From the NCBI GenBank assembly GCA_934661105.1, contig CAKUIV010000051.1, positions 1 through 12,931 of the forward strand: a stretch of DNA of 12,931 nt, in the 5' to 3' direction. Shown in pieces: positions 1-6,989 of this stretch (positions within the stretch are counted from its first letter, which is position 1; each line of letters starts with the position of its first letter). A program made the translations under genes and the position numbers. Below the pieces are notes generated by a model. The model did not search any database. It was not told the origin of the DNA and saw nothing but the letters and a program-made list of their open reading frames with translations. The stretch comes from an uncultured Ellagibacter sp. Lineage in GTDB: Bacteria > Actinomycetota > Coriobacteriia > Coriobacteriales > Eggerthellaceae.

Positions 1-1109
1 GCGGACATGTCGGGTCCGAGCAGGATGGGAACGAGCCACGTGCCCAGAAACTGCCCCAGGCTCTGCACCAGCATGAGCATGCCCATGCCGATGGACATGA
101 GCTCGGGCCGGCCGAGCACGTTGATGTAGGAGGTCAGGCACATCACGGGCCCGCCCAAACCCACAAGGCCCATGACGACGGCGCCGACCCACATCAAAGG
201 CCCGGTCTGCGTGAGCAGCAGGAGCGTGCACGGCCCCATCACCGCAAGCGACGCCAGATACAGCGGCTTGCAGCGGCCCATCTTGTCGGAAAGCGTGCCG
301 AACAGAGGCGACGAGATCACCGCGAGCAGCATCGGCAGCGTGCTCACGAAGCCCGAAAGCGTGGGGTCGACGCCTTGCTGCTGCATGAAGGTGGGCGCGA
401 ACCCGAGCACCGCCAGAAGGGTCATGTTGAACACGAGGAACGCCGCGAAGAACAAAAGGATGTTCGGGCGGAAAAGCTCGGCATAGCTCGCCTTCTCCTC
501 GCTCGCCTCCGCGACGGGCGCCGCGTTCGCTTCCCCACCGGGGAATTTGACGATGACCGCGACGACCACGGCGAACACGACGGCAAGCGCCGCGTAGATC
601 ACCCACACGCCGACGAACCCGGTAGCGGCGTACAGCGTCGGAGTGAGCACACCGCCCAAAACCGAGCCCAGGCACACCCACAGAGCCCAGATGCCCGTCG
701 CCGAGCCGATCTTGTCGGGCGACACGTACTTCTGCACCGCCAACGGCCCGCAGATGGTGACGAAGATGAAGGCCACGCCCTCGACGGCGCGCGAAACGAT
801 GAGCACCATGCCGTTGCCCGCGAACGCTCCGATAAGCGAGCCCGCCGCGACGACGACCGCCGCTGCGAGCAGCATCGTTTTGGGACCGAACTTCTTCGCG
901 AGCGCGCCCGTGGGAAGCGCGAGCACGATGCCCACGAACGTGAAGATCGACATGAGCCACGACGCCGACGAGGCATCCATGTCCATCTTCACCATGATGT
1001 CGCCCATGACGACGGGGACCTTGTATTGAACGGTCGCGATGGCCGTTCCGAACAAAAGCATCGCGATGGCGATGAGCGCCCAGTTGCCGTACTTTCTCTT
1101 GGTTTCCAT
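1..1109 (-). CDS. MFS transporter, C-terminus cut by window edge
   Basis: The reverse strand is open from an ATG at 1109 to the window edge, giving 369 codons without a stop, so the C-terminus is missing. The protein is very hydrophobic with about ten to eleven membrane segments. An MFS signature (GALAKKFGPKTML) lies between segments 2 and 3, and a charged central loop rich in Ala and Glu splits the two six-helix halves. It is most like the CynX/NarK-type and anion or aromatic-acid carriers, but the substrate is unknown. A GGGAG ribosome site sits five bases before ATG 1109. An in-frame ATG at 1121 has a poorer site. It follows the VOC gene on the same strand after a strong hairpin, so it may have its own promoter or rely on read-through. 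As the last visible gene of the molybdoenzyme locus it probably imports the substrate or exports the product. MFS membership is secure; the substrate is not. Confidence 0.93.
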   Translation of the reverse strand, partial: METKRKYGNWALIAIAMLLFGTAIATVQYKVPVVMGDIMVKMDMDASSASWLMSIFTFVGIVLALPTGALAKKFGPKTMLLAAAVVVAAGSLIGAFAGNGMVLIVSRAVEGVAFIFVTICGPLAVQKYVSPDKIGSATGIWALWVCLGSVLGGVLTPTLYAATGFVGVWVIYAALAVVFAVVVAVIVKFPGGEANAAPVAEASEEKASYAELFRPNILLFFAAFLVFNMTLLAVLGFAPTFMQQQGVDPTLSGFVSTLPMLLAVISSPLFGTLSDKMGRCKPLYLASLAVMGPCTLLLLTQTGPLMWVGAVVMGLVGLGGPVMCLTSYINVLGRPELMSIGMGMLMLVQSLGQFLGTWLVPILLGPDMS

Positions 1110-1115
1110 GGAAAC
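1102..1115. promoter_or_regulatory. 14-bp perfect palindrome over the MFS start codon
   Basis: GTTTCCATGGAAAC reads the same on both strands and contains the MFS transporter ATG at 1109. A protein bound here would block translation-start DNA or act as a roadblock. It could equally be chance, because the sequence encodes the first residues MET and overlaps the ribosome site. Confidence 0.25.
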
Positions 1116-1237
1116 TCCCATCTCTTCGAGATGACCCGGGCCCGATACTTCGCGCCGCACCTCGTATTTGGGCGCAGCGATGCCAAGGCCCGGCGTCTTG
1201 CAGGGTTTCGAAATCAGGAGGGATATAGAAGAATGGC

Positions 1238-1273
1238 GGGGCGAGACCGAGACAAGTTTCCCGGCCTCGCCCC
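1238..1273 (-). terminator. Hairpin terminator between VOC and MFS genes
   Basis: Five bases past the VOC stop codon the minus strand can form a long stem. GGGGCGAG pairs with CTCGCCCC, and seven more pairs (two of them G-U) extend inward to a six-base loop. The bases after the stem on the minus strand are pyrimidine-rich (ATTCTTCTATAT) but hold no long T run. It could end or attenuate transcription of the molybdoenzyme operon before the transporter gene. Confidence 0.6.
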
Positions 1274-1278
1274 AGCGC

Positions 1279-1737
1279 CTAAAGCGGCTTGATATTGTCT
1301 TGCAGGACCTCGAAGCGCTCACCGCCAGGGCCCCTGAAGAACATGATGCGCAGCTGGGTTCCACCCGCGCCGCACACGGTGAACAGATCGCCGTCCGCGT
1401 CCAAGGGGCGGTCGAATTCGAGCGGCGGGTCGAAGGGGCCGGCCTCGATTTCCACGCCCTTCTCGCCCAGATGCGCGACGAACGCGTCCATGTCGGCGAC
1501 GCGCAGCGCCAGATGGTTCAAACAACCGGCGGCCGCATCGCACGTCGCCTTGTCGTCGCATTCGAGCAGCTCGAACGCCGTGCCGAGTCCCCGCATCCAC
1601 GCCATCTTAAGCGGCTTGTCGCCTTCCATGGCGTCGGATCGGAACAAGAGCCTGCACCCGAAGACGTCCTCGTAAAACGCGATCGACTCGTCGATGTCGC
1701 GGCAGTAGATGCCCGCATGCTGAAGCGTGAGTTCCAT
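1279..1737 (-). CDS. VOC-superfamily (glyoxalase/epimerase-like) metalloenzyme
   Basis: This is a 152-residue protein with two beta-alpha-beta-beta-beta repeats, the usual size for a single-chain VOC protein. The first module begins LQHAGIYCRDIDESIAFYED, and the second begins CLNHLALRVADMDAFVAHL. Candidate metal ligands fall at the family positions: His7, Glu56, His75 and Glu143 (in GGERFEVLQ). All four are present, so a metal-dependent lyase, isomerase, epimerase or ring-opening activity is possible. Oxygen-dependent dioxygenase use is unlikely in an anaerobe. The start at 1737 has GGAG seven bases upstream. A longer reading to 1857 adds a low-complexity Arg/Cys leader and is rejected. It lies 144 bp downstream of the Fe-S subunit gene on the same strand and may act on the substrate or product of the molybdoenzyme. 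The exact reaction cannot be told. Confidence 0.85.
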   Translation of the reverse strand: MELTLQHAGIYCRDIDESIAFYEDVFGCRLLFRSDAMEGDKPLKMAWMRGLGTAFELLECDDKATCDAAAGCLNHLALRVADMDAFVAHLGEKGVEIEAGPFDPPLEFDRPLDADGDLFTVCGAGGTQLRIMFFRGPGGERFEVLQDNIKPL

Positions 1738-1881
1738 TTCCAAACTCCGTTTCCGCTGCCCACGCGCTCGGCAGCATCGTGGTCTTCGGGCGTGCGGGAT
1801 GCAAACCCCGCCTTCGCGGCCCCAAGCTATCGTTTGAAGCTTAACGCGAAGCCGCATCCCGCCGCCCGAGCGGCGAAGCCG

Positions 1882-2628
1882 CTAGCCCTGGTCGCTCGAG
1901 GTCGCCGCCATGACCTCGGCAACCGTGGCGTTCTTCATGCGAAGCTCCGATATGCACGCGACGTCGGCGTCGAACTCGGTGACGGTCGACACGTCGCCCG
2001 CATAGACGTCGTCGGTGCCGGTGCGCGGCTTCGTGAGGCGGATGGCCTTCTCGGCATCATAGGGAATGAGCTGCTCCTTGGGCGGGTTCGCTTTCGCCAC
2101 CCAGTTCGGATGGGTCGCATCGGGTGCCGGCATCGTCTCGATCTGGCTCACGTCGCCGTACTTCGCGCGGAGCTCGTCGATCGGCCCGAAGTCGAGCGCG
2201 CGCATGGGGCACGACGCCACGCACACGGGCAGCTGGCCTGTCTCCAAGCGGTCGATGCACATGGTGCACTTGCTCATCTTGGTGCCGGGCTCGTCGGAGG
2301 CGAACTTCGGCGCGCCGTAGGGGCAGGCTTCGAAGCAATGGCGGTCGCCTTGGCATTTGTCCTGATCGACCAGCACGGCGCCGTAGGTGTCCTCCTTGAA
2401 GATGGCGTCATGCTCGCAGGCCGCGGCGCACACGGGGTTGTCGCAATGCCCGCAGTTGAACGCGAGGATGCCGATCGAGGGATTGGGGAAGCGGCCCTTT
2501 TCCCACATGTACACGCTCATCCACTTCTCGGGGCCGGGATCGATGTCGTACCAGTCCTTGCACGCGACCGAACATGCCTTGCAGCCGTAGCAGCGGCTCT
2601 GATCGAAGAAGAATCCATACTGGGTCAT
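1882..2628 (-). CDS. DmsB-like four-cluster Fe-S electron-transfer subunit
   Basis: This 248-residue protein begins MTQYGFFFDQSRCYGCKACS, like DmsB. Cys groups are visible at 13/16/19/23, 59/62/67/71, 92/98/102 and 121/124/136/140. Residues 141-157 (PMRALDFGPIDELRAKY) match the DmsB C-terminal region, followed by an extension of about 90 residues, longer than in DmsB. In the third group the expected second Cys is Asp95 (CQGDRHC), so that cluster may be [3Fe-4S] or Asp-ligated. It should pass electrons to or from the large subunit in the cytoplasm. There is no signal peptide and no twin-arginine motif. The start at 2628 follows the large-subunit stop by two bases, with AGGGGA six bases upstream, so translation is probably coupled. 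A longer frame to 2790 only re-reads the end of the large-subunit gene. No NrfD/DmsC-type membrane anchor follows, so the complex looks soluble. Confidence 0.95.
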   Translation of the reverse strand: MTQYGFFFDQSRCYGCKACSVACKDWYDIDPGPEKWMSVYMWEKGRFPNPSIGILAFNCGHCDNPVCAAACEHDAIFKEDTYGAVLVDQDKCQGDRHCFEACPYGAPKFASDEPGTKMSKCTMCIDRLETGQLPVCVASCPMRALDFGPIDELRAKYGDVSQIETMPAPDATHPNWVAKANPPKEQLIPYDAEKAIRLTKPRTGTDDVYAGDVSTVTEFDADVACISELRMKNATVAEVMAATSSDQG

Positions 2629-2630
2629 GG

Positions 2631-5129
2631 CTATTCCCCTACCTTTCTGATCTCGACCAAACCGGCGGTCAGCAGCGCGCCGACGATATGGGGGAGATGG
2701 GTGTCGCCGATAAGCAGGTTGCAGTTGCCCGCGGTGTCGATGCCGTAGGGCATGGTCTTCGACTTGCGGACGTGATCGAACTTCGACCATTCGCCATGGG
2801 CGATGGACACGGTGCCGGGAAGCAGCTTCGAGGAGACGTACGCCGTGATCTCCACCTCGCCGTACTGGTTGTACACGAGCACGCGGTCGCCCGTCTTGAT
2901 GCCGCGATCGGCCGCGTCGGCCGGCGACATGCGCACCATGTGCTCGTAGCAGTCGCCCTTAAGCCACGGGTTCTGGTCGTTGGCGGAATGCTGGCGGTAC
3001 GTGGAAACCGGCGTGACCATGGAAAGCGGGTAGATCTGCGTCCAGGGGTGGTAGTAGCTGTCGTTGGCGGTGACGTCCTGGTAGGTCGGCTGCCAGCGCG
3101 GGTAGGCGTCGTACTTGCCGCCGTAGCGCGTCTTGGTGAGGTCGGTGCTCTTGACGTACGAGCTTTCGAACTCGATCTTGCCCGACGGCGTCTTGAAGGG
3201 AGAGCGTCCCCACTCCACCGTGTTCTTGAAGGGGTAGAACCACTCGCCCGGCTCGCCGGGAACGCGCACGATCGGCATCTTCTGGAAGTCTTCCCACGAT
3301 GCGGGCTCGATGCCGTTGTAGGCGAGGATACCCGTCTCGTCCTTCGCCCATTCCTCGTAGGCGGGCTTGTAGATGCGCTCGATGACCTGCTCGTCCCAGT
3401 CGCGCCAATCGGTGACGTCGAGCATCTTGGGGTTGAACTTGTCGGCGAACCCGAGCCTGCGCGCAAGCTCCATCCAGACCCAATCCTTCGAGCGGATCTC
3501 GCCGGGCGGGTTCACGCCCTTGCCCGCGAACAGGAAATAGTTCATCATGCCCGACGGCGAGCCCCAGAAGCGGTTGATGCCGAAGAAGTGCATGTCGGTC
3601 GACTCGAACTGGATGACCGGCGACGGCAAGACGATGTCGAGGAACTCAAGCGACGGCTGGTCTTTGAAGTACTGCCAGCCCCAGGAAAATTCCATGTTGG
3701 CGAAGCCGCGCATGCGCTTGGACACGTCGTGCTGGTTGTTGATGTAGTTGTTGGGGATGATGGCCATCTTCAGGCACGGCAGCGGGCTGTCGGGCGGGCA
3801 GCCGATGCGGCGGCGGAACTCGTCTTCAGTGATCTCGCCGGCGGCGTAGAGCCTCTGGCAGTGCATGAGCTCGGTGACCTTGTTGTTGTTGTTCGTGATG
3901 GGGTTCACCACATCGCCCAGGACTTGCCCCGTGTTGGGAACGGGCGGGAAGAGGCGCGGCTGGGTGACGAGGCACGCGCCGCCGCCTTCGCAGCCGCCGG
4001 GGATGGACAGGTTGCCCGTCATCGCCTGGAGCAGCATCGCCACAGCCGCGGCGTAATCGCCCAGGTTGCGCTTGGACACGCCGTACATCTGCTGCAGGTG
4101 CACGGGCTTCATGGAAGCGTAGTAGCGCGCGAACTCGCGGATGGTCTCGGCGGGAATGCCCGTGATGGGCTCGGCCCACTCGGGATCGTGCACGACGCCG
4201 TCGACCTCGCCCACGATATACTTGCGCCACTCCTCGAAGCCGTCGGGCTCGACCCACTCGGCGACGTAGTCGTGGTCGTAGAGGTCCTCGGTGTAGAGCA
4301 CATGTGCCACGGCCAGGCCGAATGCGGTGTCGGTGCCGGGGCGGATGGGGATCCACTGGGCGCCTAAGACCTCGGCGCTCACGTTGTACACCGGGTCGAT
4401 GAGGATGAACTTGCACCCGCGCTCCTGTGCAAGCTTCATATAGTAAGGAACCATACCGAACCAGGAGACCATCGGGTCGAAGCCCCACAAAACGACGAGC
4501 TTGGAGTTCAGCAGGTCGGGCGCCTCGAAGCCGGGGTAGGCGTCGGAGGTTCCCTTGATGAGGCAGTCCGTCAAGCGCACGCCGAGGTGGAAGTCCTCGG
4601 CCGCGGCGCCGCCGGAAGTGGAATGGTCGCCCCAACCGGTGATGGTGCCCGGCATATACGACGCGAACGGGAAGTCGGAGCTCTCGAACGCCACGTAGTA
4701 GCAGTAGTACAGCCACGGGTGGTCGGGATTCTCCTTCGCCATCACACGCATCTTCTCGGCGATGGTGTCGAGCGCCTCGTCCCAGGAGATGCGCTCGAAG
4801 TGCCCGCGCCCGCTGCCCTTCTCACCCACGCGCTTCATGGGATAGAGCAGGCGGTTTTCGGAATAGAGCTCCTGGCGCCAGGCATGGCCCATCGGGCACG
4901 CGCGGCTTTGCAGCATGCCGGTCTGCACGGCGTTCTCGTCGTCGTCTTCGCGCGCGACGCCCGCGTTCACGGAGTCGTCGGGCTCGATGGAAACGACCTT
5001 GCCGTCCTTGATGCCGCACTTGATGAGGCATGTGGCATCCCAGCAGCCGTTGTTGTGGCAGGTGGTGTAGAAGTAATCCACATCCTCGTGCCGCTCGCTG
5101 TACTTCTTGATCAACGATTCTCTTGACAT
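2631..5129 (-). CDS. Molybdopterin (DMSO reductase family) oxidoreductase, large subunit, no Tat signal
   Basis: This 832-residue bis-MGD type enzyme has an N-terminal Fe-S region with Cys24, His25, Cys29, Cys34, Cys38 and Cys78 (RACPMGHAW), followed by RLLYPMKRVG and the ISWDEALDTIAEKM signature. A candidate metal-site stretch is WGDHSTSGG at 166-174, where Asp168 or a nearby Ser could ligate Mo. The molybdopterin-dinucleotide domain is at roughly 690-832, with MSPADAADRGIKTGDRV and DTAGNCNLL. Cys spacing differs from the usual Cx2-3Cx3C and most resembles type II enzymes (H-x3-C). There is no RR signal, so it is cytoplasmic. The start at 5129 has GGAGGGG just upstream. It is the first gene of a minus-strand operon with the Fe-S subunit. 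The reaction is unknown. A soluble two-subunit layout plus MFS carrier recalls pyrogallol transhydroxylase and gut catechol dehydroxylases, an inference only. Confidence 0.95.
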   Translation of the reverse strand: MSRESLIKKYSERHEDVDYFYTTCHNNGCWDATCLIKCGIKDGKVVSIEPDDSVNAGVAREDDDENAVQTGMLQSRACPMGHAWRQELYSENRLLYPMKRVGEKGSGRGHFERISWDEALDTIAEKMRVMAKENPDHPWLYYCYYVAFESSDFPFASYMPGTITGWGDHSTSGGAAAEDFHLGVRLTDCLIKGTSDAYPGFEAPDLLNSKLVVLWGFDPMVSWFGMVPYYMKLAQERGCKFILIDPVYNVSAEVLGAQWIPIRPGTDTAFGLAVAHVLYTEDLYDHDYVAEWVEPDGFEEWRKYIVGEVDGVVHDPEWAEPITGIPAETIREFARYYASMKPVHLQQMYGVSKRNLGDYAAAVAMLLQAMTGNLSIPGGCEGGGACLVTQPRLFPPVPNTGQVLGDVVNPITNNNNKVTELMHCQRLYAAGEITEDEFRRRIGCPPDSPLPCLKMAIIPNNYINNQHDVSKRMRGFANMEFSWGWQYFKDQPSLEFLDIVLPSPVIQFESTDMHFFGINRFWGSPSGMMNYFLFAGKGVNPPGEIRSKDWVWMELARRLGFADKFNPKMLDVTDWRDWDEQVIERIYKPAYEEWAKDETGILAYNGIEPASWEDFQKMPIVRVPGEPGEWFYPFKNTVEWGRSPFKTPSGKIEFESSYVKSTDLTKTRYGGKYDAYPRWQPTYQDVTANDSYYHPWTQIYPLSMVTPVSTYRQHSANDQNPWLKGDCYEHMVRMSPADAADRGIKTGDRVLVYNQYGEVEITAYVSSKLLPGTVSIAHGEWSKFDHVRKSKTMPYGIDTAGNCNLLIGDTHLPHIVGALLTAGLVEIRKVGE

Positions 5130-5397
5130 GGCCCCTCCCTCTCTAAAGGAAACAGGTTCGAAGAGATCCGCCGCACCCCCTCTCGGCGCGGCCCATGAGC
5201 CGATTGTGCGGGGCAGACGCCCCTGCTGTACAGGCTGTTTTCGTTTCCGGGAAAAGCGAACATGTTTCGAACCGAGTTCGTTTCTGAAAAACGGGATTTC
5301 AGAAACGAAAAAGGGCGAAAAATGGAGCATTAAGCACCCTCCATCCGCAAGCTGGTATAGTGAAGCGAAGAGGGAATGCTCATGATTTGGGGGAATC
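5130..5397. promoter_or_regulatory. Divergent promoter region of molybdoenzyme operon and dead-Fic gene
   Basis: No gene fits in these 268 bp. The region holds a perfect 13-bp dyad (5277-5309), a second imperfect dyad with the same TTCGTTTC core (5240-5260), and the palindrome CTGTACAG (5226-5233). Toward the Fic-like gene a TATAGT -10-like box lies at 5356-5361 with no good -35, as expected for an activated promoter. Toward the molybdoenzyme a weak pair (TGTACA and CACAAT, 18-bp spacer, about 5208-5232) can be proposed. The region is clearly richer in A+T than the flanking genes. Confidence 0.6.
5277..5309. promoter_or_regulatory. Perfect 13-bp inverted repeat, probable operator
   Basis: TTCGTTTCTGAAA (5277-5289) and its exact reverse complement TTTCAGAAACGAA (5297-5309) are separated by seven bases. 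Neither strand has a T run after it, so it does not look like a terminator. It is centred about 105 bp before the Fic-like gene and 164 bp before the molybdoenzyme gene, which suits a dimeric regulator controlling both. A further half-site, TTCGTTTC, lies at 5240-5247. Confidence 0.65.
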
Positions 5398-5400
5398 ATG
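5381..5400 (+). promoter_or_regulatory. Start-codon hairpin of the Fic-like gene
   Basis: CATGATT (5381-5387) is the exact reverse complement of AATCATG (5394-5400). The six-base loop TGGGGG contains the ribosome site, and the start codon at 5398 lies in the 3' arm. The stem has seven mostly A-U pairs, so it would be only moderately stable. It could damp translation of the regulator, or be a chance match. Confidence 0.3.
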
Positions 5401-6594
5401 GATTACCATCAGTCTTTCTCGGCGGAAACGCAGGCGGGGTTCTTCAAGGCCGAAGCGGAGATGATCCGGTTCGCGGAGCGCGCCGAGCGCCTGCCCTACG
5501 CGCGCTACATGCGCAACACCATGCTCGCCATCGACGCCGTGTTCGCCACGCGGATGGTGCGCGACGTCTCCCTGCCCCCGGTTCCGCTCATCGTCCTTTA
5601 CGACGTCGCGGAGTGGAAGCACGGGAGCAACGTCGAGCGCTGTATGAGGGAGAACTATTCGCTGTTCGGGCTGTCGGACGACCTTCGCGAGGCCATCGTG
5701 GAAGCGCTGCATTACATGCAAGCGCTCGATTGGGTCTCCCGCATCGCCAAGCCGGGGTTCGAGGCGACGCCCGATACGCTTGTCCGGTTGAACGGGATGC
5801 TCCTTTCCGGAAGCACCGTAAGCGGCGGGCATCGTTTCCGGGAGACGTACCTTCCCTACAAGAAAGGTGCCGCACCGGAGGCGATCCCGCAGGAAATCGC
5901 CGAGCTCTGCGCGTTTTGCAACGGCGACTACTTCTCGCCCTTAGGTCAGGCGTCGGTGATCCACCATGCCTTCGAACGCATCGTGCCGTTCGAGTCCATG
6001 ATCGACCGGACCGGCCTTCTGTTCGCATTCATGCCGATGTTTCGACGGGGCCTTTTCGCGGACGAGCTCATCGTGCCCATCTGCTGGGGCGCGTCGCTGG
6101 AAAAGGAGTACCGCAAAACACTGAAGAACGCGAGCCGCGACGACCTGGCAAGCGAGAACCACCGGTTCTACAAGGAGCGTTGGGCGGCGTACAACGCGCG
6201 GAACACCTCCGCCGCCGTCATCGTGGCGAACATGTTCCTTTCCAAGGTGAGCACGCTGCGCGAAAGCTGGCGGGCAAGCGGGCTCAAGATTCCCGCGAAC
6301 TCGGCGCTCGACAAGCTGCTCGACCTGTTCCTTGCCATACCGCAGCTCGCCACGAAGCACGCCGCGAGCAGCATCGGGAAGAGCTACGGCGCCACGAACG
6401 AGGCGCTGCACCAGCTTGTGAAGGCCGGCATCGCGCGGGAAGTCGCCGTCGACAACCGCGAGCGACTGTTCGTGTGCGACCAGTCGGGCGCGCTCATCGC
6501 CGATTTCGTGAACGATCTGGAGCAGGTGGGCGAAAGCGCCCTCGGTGCAACCGAGGAGCAGCGGGCCGCCGGACGCGAAGGAAGCGTCCGGTAG
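5398..6594 (+). CDS. Degenerate Fic-domain protein with C-terminal winged helix, probable regulator
   Basis: This 398-residue protein has a Fic fold. The stretch HHAFERIVPF at 189-198, followed by ESMIDRTGLL, lines up with the Fic core whose canonical active motif is HPFx[DE]GNGRxxR. Here the catalytic His is Val196, the acidic residue is Ser200, GNG is MID (201-203) and the final Arg is Leu207; only Arg204 remains. The inhibitory motif (SxxxE[GN]) also appears decayed (MLAIDA, 42-47). AMP transfer is therefore not expected. Residues 312-370 (SSIGKSYGATNEALHQLVKA and then GIAREV) form the winged helix common at Fic C-termini, with turn and recognition helix intact. It starts at 5398 with GGGGG upstream and is divergent from the molybdoenzyme operon. 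The likely role is a DNA-binding regulator of that operon, with the Fic pocket reused for ligand sensing or dimerisation. Fold assignment is fairly sure; function is inferred. Confidence 0.8.
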   Translation: MDYHQSFSAETQAGFFKAEAEMIRFAERAERLPYARYMRNTMLAIDAVFATRMVRDVSLPPVPLIVLYDVAEWKHGSNVERCMRENYSLFGLSDDLREAIVEALHYMQALDWVSRIAKPGFEATPDTLVRLNGMLLSGSTVSGGHRFRETYLPYKKGAAPEAIPQEIAELCAFCNGDYFSPLGQASVIHHAFERIVPFESMIDRTGLLFAFMPMFRRGLFADELIVPICWGASLEKEYRKTLKNASRDDLASENHRFYKERWAAYNARNTSAAVIVANMFLSKVSTLRESWRASGLKIPANSALDKLLDLFLAIPQLATKHAASSIGKSYGATNEALHQLVKAGIAREVAVDNRERLFVCDQSGALIADFVNDLEQVGESALGATEEQRAAGREGSVR

Positions 6595-6664
6595 TTTCGC
6601 GAGCGACGCCGCAAACGGCATCCGCGAAGGGACCACAGCAACATTCGGCAGGGCAAGCGAGCGA

Positions 6665-6979
6665 ATGGGCAGAGCAAGGGCGGCCCATAAGACGAAGGGG
6701 AAGAACTTCTCTTCGCTCGATTCCCTTCAGCCCGTGGTCAACGTCGCCAGCGACGCCGCTATGGCGCTGGACGACAAGACCCGTATCATCCAGCAAAGCG
6801 CGGTTCCCGAGGTCGTGGCAGGGACCCTTTGAGCGGGCGCCGGCGGCGTCGGCTCGTTCATGGCGCTGTACGGGCTCGGCACGGTCGGGCAGTCCGCCGC
6901 GGGCGCGGAGCGACTCGAGTACCCGCACTCCCTCAACGCCCTTCTCAAGAGGGCCGTGAACGACCTCAAGAGCGATTAG
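6665..6979 (+). pseudogene. Decayed glycine-rich membrane-associated protein gene
   Basis: One frame reads MGRARAAHKTKGKNFSSLDS onward, with LDDKTRIIQQSAVPEVVAG, then a TGA at 6830-6832. It continues in the same frame with AGAGGVGSFMALYGLGTVG and ends NALLKRAVNDLKSD at a TAG (6977-6979). The Gly/Ala-rich hydrophobic stretch and the charged C-terminal helix belong together, so the TGA is most simply a nonsense mutation (Gly GGA to TGA). From memory, relatives carry a longer hydrophobic and coiled-coil part between SAAG and ERLEY; here these join directly, suggesting an in-frame internal deletion. The same frame stays open upstream to 6545 inside the Fic-like gene, so the true start is uncertain, and no clear ribosome site is seen. 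It is the first of two remnant genes on the plus strand. Function unknown. Confidence 0.55.
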
Positions 6980-6989
6980 GGAATCCAAG

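Noticed and set aside
1168..2748. Long plus-strand open frame of about 526 codons
   Set aside because: It lies antisense to the VOC and Fe-S subunit genes, is rich in His/Arg/Ala low-complexity sequence as expected from high-GC antisense frames, and has no domain signal.
2629..2790. N-terminal extension of the Fe-S subunit with an RRxxF-like arginine pair, as a possible Tat signal
   Set aside because: The stretch re-reads the end of the molybdoenzyme gene in another frame, lacks a hydrophobic core, and the start at 2628 has a clear ribosome site.
2574..4367. Long plus-strand open frame of about 597 codons
   Set aside because: It is antisense to the molybdoenzyme gene, whose frame has clear family motifs; the composition is that of a shadow frame.
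5130..5399. N-terminal extension of the molybdoenzyme to 5399
   Set aside because: It would cover the whole divergent promoter region, shows no signal peptide, and the ATG at 5129 has a near-ideal ribosome site.
6830..6832. In-frame TGA read as selenocysteine
   Set aside because: The surrounding Gly-rich segment has no redox motif, no convincing SECIS element was recognised, and the gene also seems internally deleted; a nonsense mutation is simpler.
5376..6959. Plus-strand open frame of 527 codons overlapping the Fic-like gene
   Set aside because: It is Arg/Ala-rich without motifs, whereas the 5398 frame carries the Fic core and winged helix and has the better ribosome site.
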